Shown: positions 47,724 through 56,388, counted from the stretch's first letter. The stretch: 64,000 bases of DNA from Porticoccaceae bacterium (GCA_026005035.1 BPKH01000001.1:622205-686204); one strand, 5' to 3'. Numbers and translations: made by a program. The notes: a model not told the origin generated them from the letters alone.

Positions 47724-49097
47724 GTGAACGAACAGCGCAAGATCGTCGAGGCGGAGGAAGAGCTCGAGGAGGCCGTCCTCATCCCCGTCGAGGCCTACAT
47801 TTCCGAGGAGTACGCCCGCGCCGAGCGCGACCGGCTGTGGCGCAAGGTGTGGCTGCAAGCCGGGCGAGTGGAGGAGATCCCCGAGGTGGGCGACTACCTC
47901 ACCTACGAGATCCTGGACGACTCGATCCTCATCGTGCGCACCGCGCCCGACGAGATCCGCGCCTTCCACAACGTCTGCCCCCACCGCGGCCGCCGCCTGG
48001 TGGACGTCCCGCCGGGGGCGCGCAACGCGCGGGGCAACCGCGGGCGCTTCGTCTGCCCCTACCACGGCTGGAGCTTCGACCTGGCGGGCCGCAACCTGCG
48101 CGTGCCCCACGAGGAAGACTGGCGTGGCGCGCTCGCCGGCTGCAAAGACCTCTCGCCGGTGCGCGTCGACACCTGGGGCGGGTGGCTGTGGATCAACCTG
48201 GACCCGGAGGCGATCCCCCTGCGGGAGTACCTGGAGCCGGCGGCCACCATGCTCGATCCCTTCCACCTGGAGAACATGCGCTGCCGCTGGCGCAAGTGGG
48301 GGATCTTCGACTGCAACTGGAAGGTGGCCATGGAGGCCTTCTGCGAGACCTACCACGTGGAGACCACCCACCCCGAGTTCAACCGCTTCGGCTCCTTCCG
48401 GGGCTGGTCCCGCGCCCAGGGGCTGCACAGCCACATCGGCTACGAGGCGCCCAAGGAGATGGACCCCAACCAGGCCGCCAAGCTGCGCCTGGGGGAGCGG
48501 GGCGATCCGCGCATCGCCACCGCCGAAATGCAGGTCTACACCTGGGAGATGGCCAACACCAACACCACCCGCACCCTGGTGGAGGCGGCGCTGCGCCTCA
48601 AGGACGAGCTGCCCGAGGGCACGCCCCCGGCGGAGGTGATGCGCCACTGGCTGGCCTCGGCGCGGGCGGCGGACGCGGCGCGAGGGGTGATCTGGCCGGA
48701 GGTGGATCCCGAGCACGTGGGCAAGAGCGGCACCGCCTGGCAGATCTTTCCCAACTTCCAGATCGGCCACGCGGTCAACAACATGCTCTGCTACCAGGCG
48801 CGGCCCTACGGCTACAACCCGGACAAATGCATCTTCGAGGCGGCGGTCTACGAGCTCTACCCGCCGGGCGAGGAGCCGCAGACCGAGTGGCAGTATTGCG
48901 AGCCCACCGCCGAGGCCTGGTGCTACGTCCTCTCCCAGGACTTTTCCAACATGGCCGCGGTCCAGCAGGGAATGAAGTCGATGGGCTTCAGCGGCGCCAA
49001 GCCCAACCCCTACATGGAGCGCAGCGTGGCCAACCTGCACCGCAACCTGGCCAAATTCATGGGTACCGGCGCGCCGCGCCGCTTGAAGTGCGATTGA
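47724..49097 (+). CDS. Rieske non-haem iron oxygenase, alpha-type subunit (copy 3)
   Basis: 457 residues from the GTG at 47724, preceded by GGGAGGG; a longer TTG reading is unlikely. Rieske ligands are C85/H87 (CPHRGR) and C111/H114 (CPYHGW). The mononuclear iron site is FCETYHVETTHP, and the tail SNMAAVQQGMKSMGFSG then NLHRNLAKFMG is shared with copies 1 and 2. It is the first gene of the plus-strand catabolic operon and is divergent from a GntR regulator. No reductase, ferredoxin or obvious beta subunit follows. Confidence 0.93.
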   Translation: MNEQRKIVEAEEELEEAVLIPVEAYISEEYARAERDRLWRKVWLQAGRVEEIPEVGDYLTYEILDDSILIVRTAPDEIRAFHNVCPHRGRRLVDVPPGARNARGNRGRFVCPYHGWSFDLAGRNLRVPHEEDWRGALAGCKDLSPVRVDTWGGWLWINLDPEAIPLREYLEPAATMLDPFHLENMRCRWRKWGIFDCNWKVAMEAFCETYHVETTHPEFNRFGSFRGWSRAQGLHSHIGYEAPKEMDPNQAAKLRLGERGDPRIATAEMQVYTWEMANTNTTRTLVEAALRLKDELPEGTPPAEVMRHWLASARAADAARGVIWPEVDPEHVGKSGTAWQIFPNFQIGHAVNNMLCYQARPYGYNPDKCIFEAAVYELYPPGEEPQTEWQYCEPTAEAWCYVLSQDFSNMAAVQQGMKSMGFSGAKPNPYMERSVANLHRNLAKFMGTGAPRRLKCD

Positions 49098-49099
49098 CC

Positions 49100-49124
49100 G
49101 GAGCGGCCGCGCCGCGGCCGCTCC
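49100..49124 (+). other. Intercistronic GC-rich hairpin
   Basis: GGAGCGGCCGCG and CGCGGCCGCTCC are perfect 12-base complements around one base, between Rieske copy 3 and the next CoA-transferase. No T-tract follows, so it is more likely an mRNA-stability or processing hairpin than a terminator. Confidence 0.6.
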
Positions 49125-49143
49125 TTGCCACGGAGTACGCGCA

Positions 49144-50310
49144 ATGAAGCAAGGCCCCCTTGCGGGCCTCACCGTGGTGGATCTCACCGCCATGGTGATG
49201 GGCCCCTACGCCACCCAGCTGATGGCCGACATGGGCGCCGACGTGATCAAGGTGGAGCCCCCCGGCGGCGATCCCACCCGCTACGTCTCGGAGGGGATCG
49301 AACCCGGGATGAGTGGCGTGTTCGTCAACGTCAACCGCGGCAAGCGCAGCCTGGTGCTCGACCTGCGCCAATCCGGAGACCGCGCCGCCCTGTGCCGGTT
49401 GGTGGAGCGCGCCGACGTGTTCATCCATTCCATGCGCGCCCAGGCCATCGCCCGCCTCGGCTTCGCCTACGCCGACGTCGCCGCCCTCAACCCCCGGATC
49501 GTCTACGTCAACTGCTACGGCTACGGCCGCCGGGGGCCCCGCGGCAACCGCCCCGCCTACGACGACACCATCCAAGCGGAGGCTGGCCTGCCCGCGGTGC
49601 AGGAGCGGCTCACCGGCGAGGCGAGCTACGTGGGCACCATTCTGGCCGACAAGGTGGGGGGGCTGACCGCCTTCTACGCCACCCTGCTGGCCCTCTTCCA
49701 CCGGGAGCGCACCGGCGAGGGACAGGAGGTGGAAGTGCCCATGTTCGAGACCATGGCCGCCTTCATGCTGGTGGAGCATGCCGACCGGGCCATCTTCGAC
49801 CCGCCCCTGGGACCCGCCTGCTACCACCGGGCCATCGCCCCCAACCGGCGCCCCTACCGCACCAAGGACGGCTACATTTCCGCGCTCGTCTACAACGACA
49901 AGCACTGGCAGGCCTTCGTCGAGGCGGTGCGCCCGCCCTGGGCGGGGCCGGAGCTCGCCACCCTGGAAAGTCGCGCCCGGCAGATCAACCGCGTCTACGG
50001 CCTGCTCGCCGAGACCTTTCGCGAGCGCACCACCGCCGAGTGGCTCGAACTCCTCGAGCGCCTGGAGATCCCCGCCGCCCCCCTGCGCACCCCCGACGAG
50101 CTTTTCGCCGACGAACACCTCGCCGCCGTGGGCTTCTTCGAACGGCTCGAGACGCCCTCGGGCGCGGTGCGCTTTCCCGGCGTGCCGACCCACTTTTCCC
50201 GCACCCCCGGCCGCGTGCAGGGTCCAGCACCCCGCCTCGGCGAGCACACCGCCGAGGTGCTCGCCGAACTCGGCTTGGATCCCGCCGGCGCCGGCGCGGC
50301 CGCTTCCTGA
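49144..50310 (+). CDS. Class III (CaiB/BaiF) CoA-transferase (second)
   Basis: 388 residues. The family opening GLTVVDLTAMVMGPYATQL, the CoA-site MGADVIKVEPPGGDPTRY and NVNRGKRSLVLDL are present. The active-site Asp is in TILADKVGGLTAF. It is more divergent from the other family member at 33-34 kb than a recent duplicate would be. In the operon it precedes an acyl-CoA dehydrogenase by 27 bases, so it probably makes the CoA thioester that is then dehydrogenated. Confidence 0.93.
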   Translation: MKQGPLAGLTVVDLTAMVMGPYATQLMADMGADVIKVEPPGGDPTRYVSEGIEPGMSGVFVNVNRGKRSLVLDLRQSGDRAALCRLVERADVFIHSMRAQAIARLGFAYADVAALNPRIVYVNCYGYGRRGPRGNRPAYDDTIQAEAGLPAVQERLTGEASYVGTILADKVGGLTAFYATLLALFHRERTGEGQEVEVPMFETMAAFMLVEHADRAIFDPPLGPACYHRAIAPNRRPYRTKDGYISALVYNDKHWQAFVEAVRPPWAGPELATLESRARQINRVYGLLAETFRERTTAEWLELLERLEIPAAPLRTPDELFADEHLAAVGFFERLETPSGAVRFPGVPTHFSRTPGRVQGPAPRLGEHTAEVLAELGLDPAGAGAAAS

Positions 50311-50337
50311 CCTCCCACACTGCGGAGTCTTTGGTCC

Positions 50338-51504
50338 ATGAGCTACGACCTCACCGACGATCAGCGCCAGATCCGCGAGGCGGTGCTCAAGCACTGCGCG
50401 CAGTTTTCCGACGATTACTGGCTGGAACTGGACGAGAAGGGGGAATTCCCCTTCGACTTCCACCGCTCCATGGCCGAGGCCGGCTGGCTCGGCATCGCCA
50501 TGCCGGAGTCGGTGGGCGGCGCCGGTCTCGGCATCACCGAGGCGGCCATCATGATGCAGGCGGTGGCCGAGTCGGGGGGCGGCATGACCGCCGCCTCCAG
50601 CATCCACGGGCCCGTCTTCAGCCTGGAACCGATCGTCCGCTTCGGCACCCCCGAACAGCAACAGCGGATGATCCCCCCCATCCTGCGCGGCGAGCAGAAG
50701 ATGTGCTTCGCCGTCACCGAACCCAACGTGGGCCTGGACACCACCCGGATCCGCACCCGCGCCCAGCGGGTCGAGGGGGGCTACCTGGTGAACGGCGAGA
50801 AGATCTGGATCACCAACGCCCACGTGGCCGACAAGATCATGCTGCTCGCCCGCACCACCCCCTTGGAGGCGTGCAAGCGCAAGACGGAAGGGCTGTCGCT
50901 CTTCTTCACCGACCTCGACCGGCGCCACGTGGAGACCCGACTGATCCCCAAGATGGGGCGCCACGCCGTGGGCTCCAACATGGTCTTCATCACCGACCTG
51001 TTCATCCCCGAAGAGGACCGCATCGGCGCCGAGGGCGAGGGCTTTCGGATCATCCTGCAGGGCCTCAACCCGGAGCGGATCCTGCTCGGCGCCGAGGCGG
51101 TGGGGCTCGGCCGGGTGGCGATCAAGAAGGCCGCCCAGTACGCCCGCGAGCGCGTGGTCTTCGACCGTCCCATCGGCATGAACCAGGGCATCCAACACCC
51201 CCTGGCCAAGTGCTGGGCACAACTGGAGGCCGCCAACCTCATGGTGATGAAGGCGGCGAGCCGCTTCGACCAGGGGCTCGATTGCGGGGTGGAGGCCAAT
51301 GCCGGAAAATACCTCGCCGCCGAGGCGGGCTTCGAGGCGTGCCACACCGCCATGCTCACCCTGGGCGGCATGGGCTACGCCAAGGAGTACCACGTGGAGC
51401 GCTACCTGCGGGAGGTGCTGATCCCCCGCATCGCGCCGGTGAGCCCCCACATGATCCTCAACTTCATCGCCGAAAAGGTGCTCGAGCTGCCCAAGTCCTA
51501 CTGA
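50338..51504 (+). CDS. Acyl-CoA dehydrogenase
   Basis: 388 residues, usual length. N-terminal helical domain (YDLTDDQRQIREAVLKHCAQ), middle FAD domain with CFAVTEPNVGLDTTRI and GEKIWITNAHVAD, and C-terminal helical domain with RVVFDRPIGMNQGIQHPLA and LGGMGYAKEYHVERYLREV are all recognisable. It oxidises an acyl-CoA to the enoyl-CoA, passing electrons to ETF. It lies between the CoA-transferase and the CitE-like lyase in one operon. Confidence 0.94.
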   Translation: MSYDLTDDQRQIREAVLKHCAQFSDDYWLELDEKGEFPFDFHRSMAEAGWLGIAMPESVGGAGLGITEAAIMMQAVAESGGGMTAASSIHGPVFSLEPIVRFGTPEQQQRMIPPILRGEQKMCFAVTEPNVGLDTTRIRTRAQRVEGGYLVNGEKIWITNAHVADKIMLLARTTPLEACKRKTEGLSLFFTDLDRRHVETRLIPKMGRHAVGSNMVFITDLFIPEEDRIGAEGEGFRIILQGLNPERILLGAEAVGLGRVAIKKAAQYARERVVFDRPIGMNQGIQHPLAKCWAQLEAANLMVMKAASRFDQGLDCGVEANAGKYLAAEAGFEACHTAMLTLGGMGYAKEYHVERYLREVLIPRIAPVSPHMILNFIAEKVLELPKSY

Positions 51505-51523
51505 GCGCCCCGAGGAGACGCCC

Positions 51524-52426
51524 ATGGCCCAACCGCTCTTCTGTCCCCGCTCCTGGCTGTTCGCGCCCGGCGACAGCCCGCGCAAGATGGAAAAGGCCGC
51601 GGCGAGCGCGGCCGACGCGGTGATCTTCGACCTGGAAGACGCCGTGGCCGAGGCCAACAAACCCGCCGCCCGCGACGAGGTGCGGGCGTTCCTCGCCGGC
51701 CAGTCCGACGAGGCGCGGCGCCGCCTTTGGGTGCGCATCAACCCCCTGGACGGCCCCCACGCCCTGGCCGATCTGGCCGCGGTGATGCCCGGCCGGCCCG
51801 GCGGCATCTGGCTGCCCAAGGCCAACGGGCGGGCCGACGTGGAGCGGCTCGACCACTACCTGACGGCGCTCGAAGTGGCGGCGGGCATCCCCCGGGGGAG
51901 CACCCCGGTGGCGGTGCTCGCCACCGAGACCGCGGCCGCCATGTTCACCACCGGCAGCTACGCCGGCGCACCGCGCCTCGTCGCCCTCTCCTGGGGCGCC
52001 GAGGATCTCGCCGACGCCCTGGGGGCGAGCACCAACCGCAACCCCGACGGCAGCTACGCCTTCACCTACGAGCTCGCCCGCTCCCTCTGCCTGCTGGGAG
52101 CAGCAGCCGCCGGCGTGGCGGCGGTGGAGACCATCCACGGCGACTTCCGCGACCTCGAGGGCCTCGCCCGGCGGGCCGAAGCGGTGCGCCGGGCCGGTTT
52201 CCGGGGGATGCTCGCCATCCACCCGGCCCAGGTGGAGGTGATCAACCGCGCCTTCACTCCGAGCGCAGAGGAGCTCGCCGAGGCGCGGGAGATCGTCGCC
52301 CTCTTCGAGGCCAACCCCGACGCTGGAACCCTCGCCTACAAGGGCACCATGGTCGACCGCCCCCACCTCGCCCGGGCTCGCGCCCTCCTCGCCCAGGCGG
52401 CGGCCGCCGGTGAGGTGGCGCCGTGA
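51524..52426 (+). CDS. CitE/HpcH-type CoA-ester lyase
   Basis: 300 residues. SWLFAPGDSPRKMEKAAASA is the characteristic opening. Mg2+ ligands are in VIFDLEDAV and the later ATETAAAMF and WGAEDLADALG motifs. Relatives cleave citramalyl-CoA, malyl-CoA or beta-methylmalyl-CoA to acetyl-CoA plus a 2-oxoacid or glyoxylate. In this operon it would release small metabolites after dehydrogenation and hydration. The stop overlaps the GTG of the next gene. Confidence 0.9.
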   Translation: MAQPLFCPRSWLFAPGDSPRKMEKAAASAADAVIFDLEDAVAEANKPAARDEVRAFLAGQSDEARRRLWVRINPLDGPHALADLAAVMPGRPGGIWLPKANGRADVERLDHYLTALEVAAGIPRGSTPVAVLATETAAAMFTTGSYAGAPRLVALSWGAEDLADALGASTNRNPDGSYAFTYELARSLCLLGAAAAGVAAVETIHGDFRDLEGLARRAEAVRRAGFRGMLAIHPAQVEVINRAFTPSAEELAEAREIVALFEANPDAGTLAYKGTMVDRPHLARARALLAQAAAAGEVAP

Positions 52427-53694
52427 AGCGGGTGAGCGATCCCGAGCGCCTCGATCTAGCGGAATTCGTCCGCCCCGGCGACCGGATCGTCATCGGCCAG
52501 GCCTGCGGAGAGCCCACCACTTTGGTCGAGGCGCTGATCCGCCAGGGACGGGAGATCGGCGGCCTGTCCGCCTTCATCGCCACCAGCTTCTCGGGACTCT
52601 TCACCCCCGACACCGCCGAGAGCTTCGCCCTCTCCTCCATGGGCGCCATCGGGGCACTCCGGGCGATGACCAAGGCGCACCGGCTGGCCGTGATCCCCTG
52701 CCACGTGAGCCAGGTGGGCCCCTATATCCGCGACGGCATCCTCCCCTGCGACGTCGCCCTCATCCAAGTGAGCCCGCCCGACGACGAGGGATTCCACAGC
52801 TGCGGGCTCATCAGCGACTACGTCCTGGCCGCCGTGGAGCGGGCCCGGGTGGTGATCGCCGAGGTCAACGACCAGGTGCCCTACACCTTCGGCGAGCGGA
52901 TCCACCGCTCCCAGATCCACTGCGCCGTGGAGGTCTCCCGCCCGCCGGTGGAGGTGCCCCCCGCGCCCATCACCCCGGTGGACGAGGCCATCGCCCGCCA
53001 CTGCGCCGAATACATCGGCGACGGCGCGGTCCTCCAGACGGGGGTGGGCGCCGTTCCCGACGCCATCCTGCGCCTCCTGCGCGACCGCCGGGATCTCGGC
53101 GTCCACTCTGGGATGCTCGGCGACGGCCTGGTGGACCTGGTGGAAGCGGGGGTGGTGACCAACGCCCGCAAGGAGATCGACCGCGGCGTGTCCATCAACG
53201 GCGCGCTCATCGGCACCGAGCGGCTCTACCGCTGGGCGCACCGCAACCCGGCGATCCGCATGTGCCCCACCAGCTACACCCACGATCCGGCGGTGCTGGC
53301 CAAACTCTCGCGGCTCGTCACCATCAACTCGGCCCTGGAGGTGGACCTCACCGGCCAGGTGAACGCCGAACAGAGCGGCGCAGCCTACGTGGGGGGCACC
53401 GGCGGCCAGGTGGATTTCGTGCGCGCCGGCGCCCGCTCCCCCGGGGGGCGGGCCCTCATCGCCCTGCCGGCCACCGCCAAGGGAGGAAAGATCTCGCGCA
53501 TCGTGCCGAGCCTGTCGGGGCCCGTCACCACCGCCCGCACCGAGGTGGACGTGATCGTCACCGAGTACGGCGCCGCCGAGCTCAAGGGGCAAAGCCTCGC
53601 CGAGCGGGCGCGCCGGCTGGTGGCCATCGCCCATCCCGACTTCCGCGAATCGCTCGACCGCGCCGCCTTCGAAATCGCCCAAAGGGGGTTCTGA
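52423..53694 (+). CDS. Acetyl-CoA hydrolase/transferase (4-hydroxybutyrate CoA-transferase) family protein
   Basis: 423 residues from a GTG overlapping the CitE stop (GTGA). Both halves of the family are visible: N-terminal FVRPGDRIVIGQACGEPTTL and the C-terminal RLVTINSALEVDLTGQVNAE with AYVGGTGGQVDFVRA. The region where many family I transferases carry the catalytic Glu (H-T/S-E-M) reads VHSGMLGDG, so that residue appears to be Gly. Itaconate and related CoA-transferases belong to this broad group. Function is therefore either a variant transferase or a hydrolase; the context favours CoA transfer to a branched dicarboxylic acid. Confidence 0.85.
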   Translation: MKRVSDPERLDLAEFVRPGDRIVIGQACGEPTTLVEALIRQGREIGGLSAFIATSFSGLFTPDTAESFALSSMGAIGALRAMTKAHRLAVIPCHVSQVGPYIRDGILPCDVALIQVSPPDDEGFHSCGLISDYVLAAVERARVVIAEVNDQVPYTFGERIHRSQIHCAVEVSRPPVEVPPAPITPVDEAIARHCAEYIGDGAVLQTGVGAVPDAILRLLRDRRDLGVHSGMLGDGLVDLVEAGVVTNARKEIDRGVSINGALIGTERLYRWAHRNPAIRMCPTSYTHDPAVLAKLSRLVTINSALEVDLTGQVNAEQSGAAYVGGTGGQVDFVRAGARSPGGRALIALPATAKGGKISRIVPSLSGPVTTARTEVDVIVTEYGAAELKGQSLAERARRLVAIAHPDFRESLDRAAFEIAQRGF

Positions 53695-54461
53695 TGTCCG
53701 ACGCCGTCCTCTTCGAAGCCCGCCCCGACGGCATCGCCGTCATCACCATCAACCGCCCCGAGAGCCGCAACTGCCTGAGCGCCGAGGTGCGCGCCGGCCT
53801 CTTTGCCGCCTGGGAGCGGTTCGAGCGCGACGAGGCGCTGCGGATCGCCATCCTCACCGGCGCCGGCGACAAGGCCTTTTGCGCCGGCGGGGACCTCAAA
53901 GAGATGGTGGAAAAGGAGCTGAAGATCCCGCCCCGGGACATGTTCCCGGTGCCCTACGACAACATCGAGCTCTCCAAACCCACCATCGCCGCGGTCAACG
54001 GGGTCGCCTATGCCGGTGGCTTCATGATCGCCCAGGCCTGCGATCTGTGCGTGGCGAGCACCACCGCGAAATTCGCCATCACCGAGGTGAAGGTGGGGCG
54101 CGGCTCCCCCTGGGCGGCCCCTCTGATCCACATGATCCCCCAGAGGATCTTCATGGAGATCGTCCTCACCGGCAAGCCGATCAGCGCCCAGCGCGCCTAC
54201 GAGATCGGCCTGGTCAACCGCCTGGCCGAGCCGGAGCGGCTGATGGACGTGGCCGTGGAGTTGGCCCACGAGATCCTCGACGGCGCCCCCCTATCGGTGC
54301 AGGCGGCCCGCGAGACGGTGATGCTCGCCACCGAAATGGGCCGCTCGGCGGCCCTCAAGGCGGCCCGCGCCGCCCACGAAAAGGTGTACTTGAGCGAAGA
54401 CGCCCAGGAAGGCCCGCGGGCCTTCGCCGAAAAGCGCAAGCCCCGCTGGCGGGGGCGCTAG
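53694..54461 (+). CDS. Enoyl-CoA hydratase/isomerase family protein
   Basis: 255 residues from the ATG at 53694, overlapping the previous stop by one base (TGATG). The crotonase oxyanion motifs FCAGGDLKEM and NGVAYAGGFMIAQACDL are present, as is the family hexamer segment AAREVVMLA-like QAARETVMLATEM. It may hydrate the enoyl-CoA made by the dehydrogenase, or act as an isomerase or hydrolase. The usual catalytic Glu in the second oxyanion helix cannot be assigned with certainty. Confidence 0.9.
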   Translation: MSDAVLFEARPDGIAVITINRPESRNCLSAEVRAGLFAAWERFERDEALRIAILTGAGDKAFCAGGDLKEMVEKELKIPPRDMFPVPYDNIELSKPTIAAVNGVAYAGGFMIAQACDLCVASTTAKFAITEVKVGRGSPWAAPLIHMIPQRIFMEIVLTGKPISAQRAYEIGLVNRLAEPERLMDVAVELAHEILDGAPLSVQAARETVMLATEMGRSAALKAARAAHEKVYLSEDAQEGPRAFAEKRKPRWRGR

Positions 54462-54471
54462 GCGGGCGGCG

Positions 54472-54867
54472 GTGGCCGACGGGCGGGCGCTGGTGGACGC
54501 GTTTTTCGCGGCTCTCCCTGCCGGGCAGCTGCCGGAGGAGCTCCTCCATCACGACTTTGCGGCCTGGACCACCCTCCAGGGCCCCCTGTCCAAGGATGCC
54601 TACCGGGCGGCGGTGGCCTGGCTGGCGCGCCTCTTCTCGCCGCCCATCCGCTTCGCGATCCACGCCCTCAGCGGCGAGGGGGAGCGCCTGGTGGCGCAAG
54701 TGCACTCCCAGGGGTGGCTGGTGGACGGCAGCGACTACGCCAACCACTACACCTTCGCCTTCCAGATCCGCGAAGGCCGCATCGCCGGCGTGGAAGAACA
54801 CTTCGACCCGCAGCCGGTCCGCGAGCGCCTCCTGCCCCTGATGGCCCGGCTCGCCGGGCAAGACTGA
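54472..54867 (+). CDS. SnoaL-like (NTF2-fold) protein
   Basis: 131 residues from a GTG. The sequence LVDAFFAALPAGQLPEELL and the later strand YTFAFQIREGRIAGVEEHFD match SnoaL-like ketosteroid-isomerase-type proteins. It lies ten bases behind the hydratase gene and nine before the epimerase. It may isomerise or dehydrate an intermediate. The third NTF2-like protein in the window, it is not obviously paired with a Rieske gene. Confidence 0.8.
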   Translation: MADGRALVDAFFAALPAGQLPEELLHHDFAAWTTLQGPLSKDAYRAAVAWLARLFSPPIRFAIHALSGEGERLVAQVHSQGWLVDGSDYANHYTFAFQIREGRIAGVEEHFDPQPVRERLLPLMARLAGQD

Positions 54868-54876
54868 CCGCCCGCC

Positions 54877-55848
54877 GTGGCCCGCGCCGCCCCCCGTCGC
54901 ATTCTCTTGACCGGAGCGAGCGGCTTTGTCGGCCGCGGCCTCCTCGCCGCGGGGCTCGCCCGCGCCGACCTCTGCTGGCGGGTGGCGGTGCGCCGGCCCG
55001 TGCCGCTCCCCCCCGGCGTAGAGGCGATCACCGCCCCCCTCGACGCCCCCGGCGACTGGTCAGCCGCCCTCGCGGGGGTGGATGCGGTGATCCACCTGGC
55101 CGCCTGCCACCGGCGCGGCGCGAGCGCGCGGGAACTCGAGCGAGTGAACGTCCAAGGCACTGCCCTTCTCGCCCGAGCGGCGGCAGCCGCCGGCGTGCGC
55201 CGCTTCATTCTGGTGAGTTCCCTCAAGGCCATGGGAGAGGAGAGCCCGCCGGGGCGGCCGTGGCGCGGCGACGAACCGGCCCGGCCCACCAGCGCCTACG
55301 GCCGCTCCAAACTCGCCGCCGAGGAGGCGGCGCGGGATGCCCTGGCGGACCGGTCAGAGCTGGTGGTGGTCCGCCCGCCGCTGGTCTACGGCCCCGGCGT
55401 GGGCGGTCTCTTCGGCCGCCTGCTCCGCTGGCTCGACCGCGGCCTGCCCCTGCCCGACAGCCGCGCCGCGCGCAGCTTCGTGGCCCTGCCCAACCTGGCG
55501 GACCTGCTCCTTATCCTCCTCGACCACCCCGCAGCCCCGGAGCGCATTTGGCTTGCCGCCGATTCCCCGCCCATGGCGCTGCGCCGCTGGCTGGCCGCTC
55601 TGGCCCGGCGGTTGCACCGGCCGCTGCGGCTCCTGCCGGAGCCCACAACCCGCCCCCTGGGACGGCTCGCGCCCGGATTCGCTTCGCGCTGGTGGCAGCC
55701 CCTCGCGGTGGACCCCACCCCCCTGGCGGCCCTGGGCTGGCAGCCTCCCCTCAGCCGGCGCACCGCCCTCTCCGCCACTGTCGCGGCCCTGCGCGGCGAG
55801 CTCCCGTGGGGCGTAGGCCGGGTGAAGCGTAGCCCGGATGAAGCGTAG
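54877..55848 (+). CDS. NAD-dependent epimerase/dehydratase (extended SDR)
   Basis: 323 residues from a GTG. The Rossmann motif is LLTGASGFVGRG and the catalytic YxxxK is in SAYGRSKLAAEEAA after FILVSSLKAMG. UDP-glucose 4-epimerase-like proteins and 3-beta-hydroxysteroid dehydrogenase-like enzymes both share this pattern. Its last codons are formed by an interspersed repeat (GVGRVKRSPDEA), so the true C-terminus may have been extended by the repeat. Confidence 0.85.
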   Translation: MARAAPRRILLTGASGFVGRGLLAAGLARADLCWRVAVRRPVPLPPGVEAITAPLDAPGDWSAALAGVDAVIHLAACHRRGASARELERVNVQGTALLARAAAAAGVRRFILVSSLKAMGEESPPGRPWRGDEPARPTSAYGRSKLAAEEAARDALADRSELVVVRPPLVYGPGVGGLFGRLLRWLDRGLPLPDSRAARSFVALPNLADLLLILLDHPAAPERIWLAADSPPMALRRWLAALARRLHRPLRLLPEPTTRPLGRLAPGFASRWWQPLAVDPTPLAALGWQPPLSRRTALSATVAALRGELPWGVGRVKRSPDEA

Positions 55849-55880
55849 CCCGGATGGAGCGAAGCGAAATCCGGGATGCG
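55825..55880. repeat. Interspersed repeat with a CCCGGAT hairpin
   Basis: GAAGCGTAGCCCGGATG is present in near-repeated form, and CCCGGAT (55849-55855) pairs with ATCCGGG (55869-55875) around GGAGCGAAGCGAA. Repeats built around AGCCCGGAT...ATCCGGG are common dispersed elements in high-GC proteobacteria. Here one overlaps the end of the epimerase gene. Confidence 0.7.
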
Positions 55881-55956
55881 CCCGGCCGCCAGCCGCGGTT
55901 CCCAAAGCGTTTGCCAGCCGCTAGAGTTAGGAGCGTCCCCCCGACGGAGTGCGCCC

Positions 55957-56388
55957 ATGGCCGCGGCCCACTTTTCCCACCTCGGCATCTGCGTGGCCGA
56001 CCTCGACCGCTCCCTGCGCTTTTACACCGAGGCCCTCGGCTTTTCCCTCAAGCGGACCATCGAGTCGCTCGCCGAGCCCTTCGACACCCTCATGGGGCTG
56101 CCGGGGGCCCGCCTGCGCATCCACCAGATCACCCTAGGCCCCCTGATGGTGGAGCTCATCGGCTTTGCCGGGGTGGCCACCGAGGGCGACGGCGCGCCCC
56201 GCCCCATGAATCGGCGCGGCCTCACCCACCTCACCTTCGCCGTGCCCGACGTGGAGGCCACCGCCCAGGCCATCGAGCGGCTCGGCGGGCGCCGCCTGAG
56301 CCGGGTGGATTCCGCCTTCGGCCCCCTCATCTTCTGCGCCGACCCCGACGGCGTCCGCCTGGAACTGATGCAGCCCCTCGGCGGCTGA
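55957..56388 (+). CDS. VOC superfamily protein (glyoxalase/extradiol dioxygenase fold)
   Basis: 143 residues from the ATG at 55957; upstream in-frame codons pass through the repeat. Opening AHFSHLGICVADLDRSLRFY and ending FGPLIFCADPDGVRLELMQ are a canonical two-module VOC unit. Possible metal ligands are the first His and the late Glu. It may be a methylmalonyl-CoA epimerase-like or glyoxalase-like enzyme. It leads into a three-gene plus-strand group with SMP-30 and EthD proteins. Confidence 0.87.
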   Translation: MAAAHFSHLGICVADLDRSLRFYTEALGFSLKRTIESLAEPFDTLMGLPGARLRIHQITLGPLMVELIGFAGVATEGDGAPRPMNRRGLTHLTFAVPDVEATAQAIERLGGRRLSRVDSAFGPLIFCADPDGVRLELMQPLGG

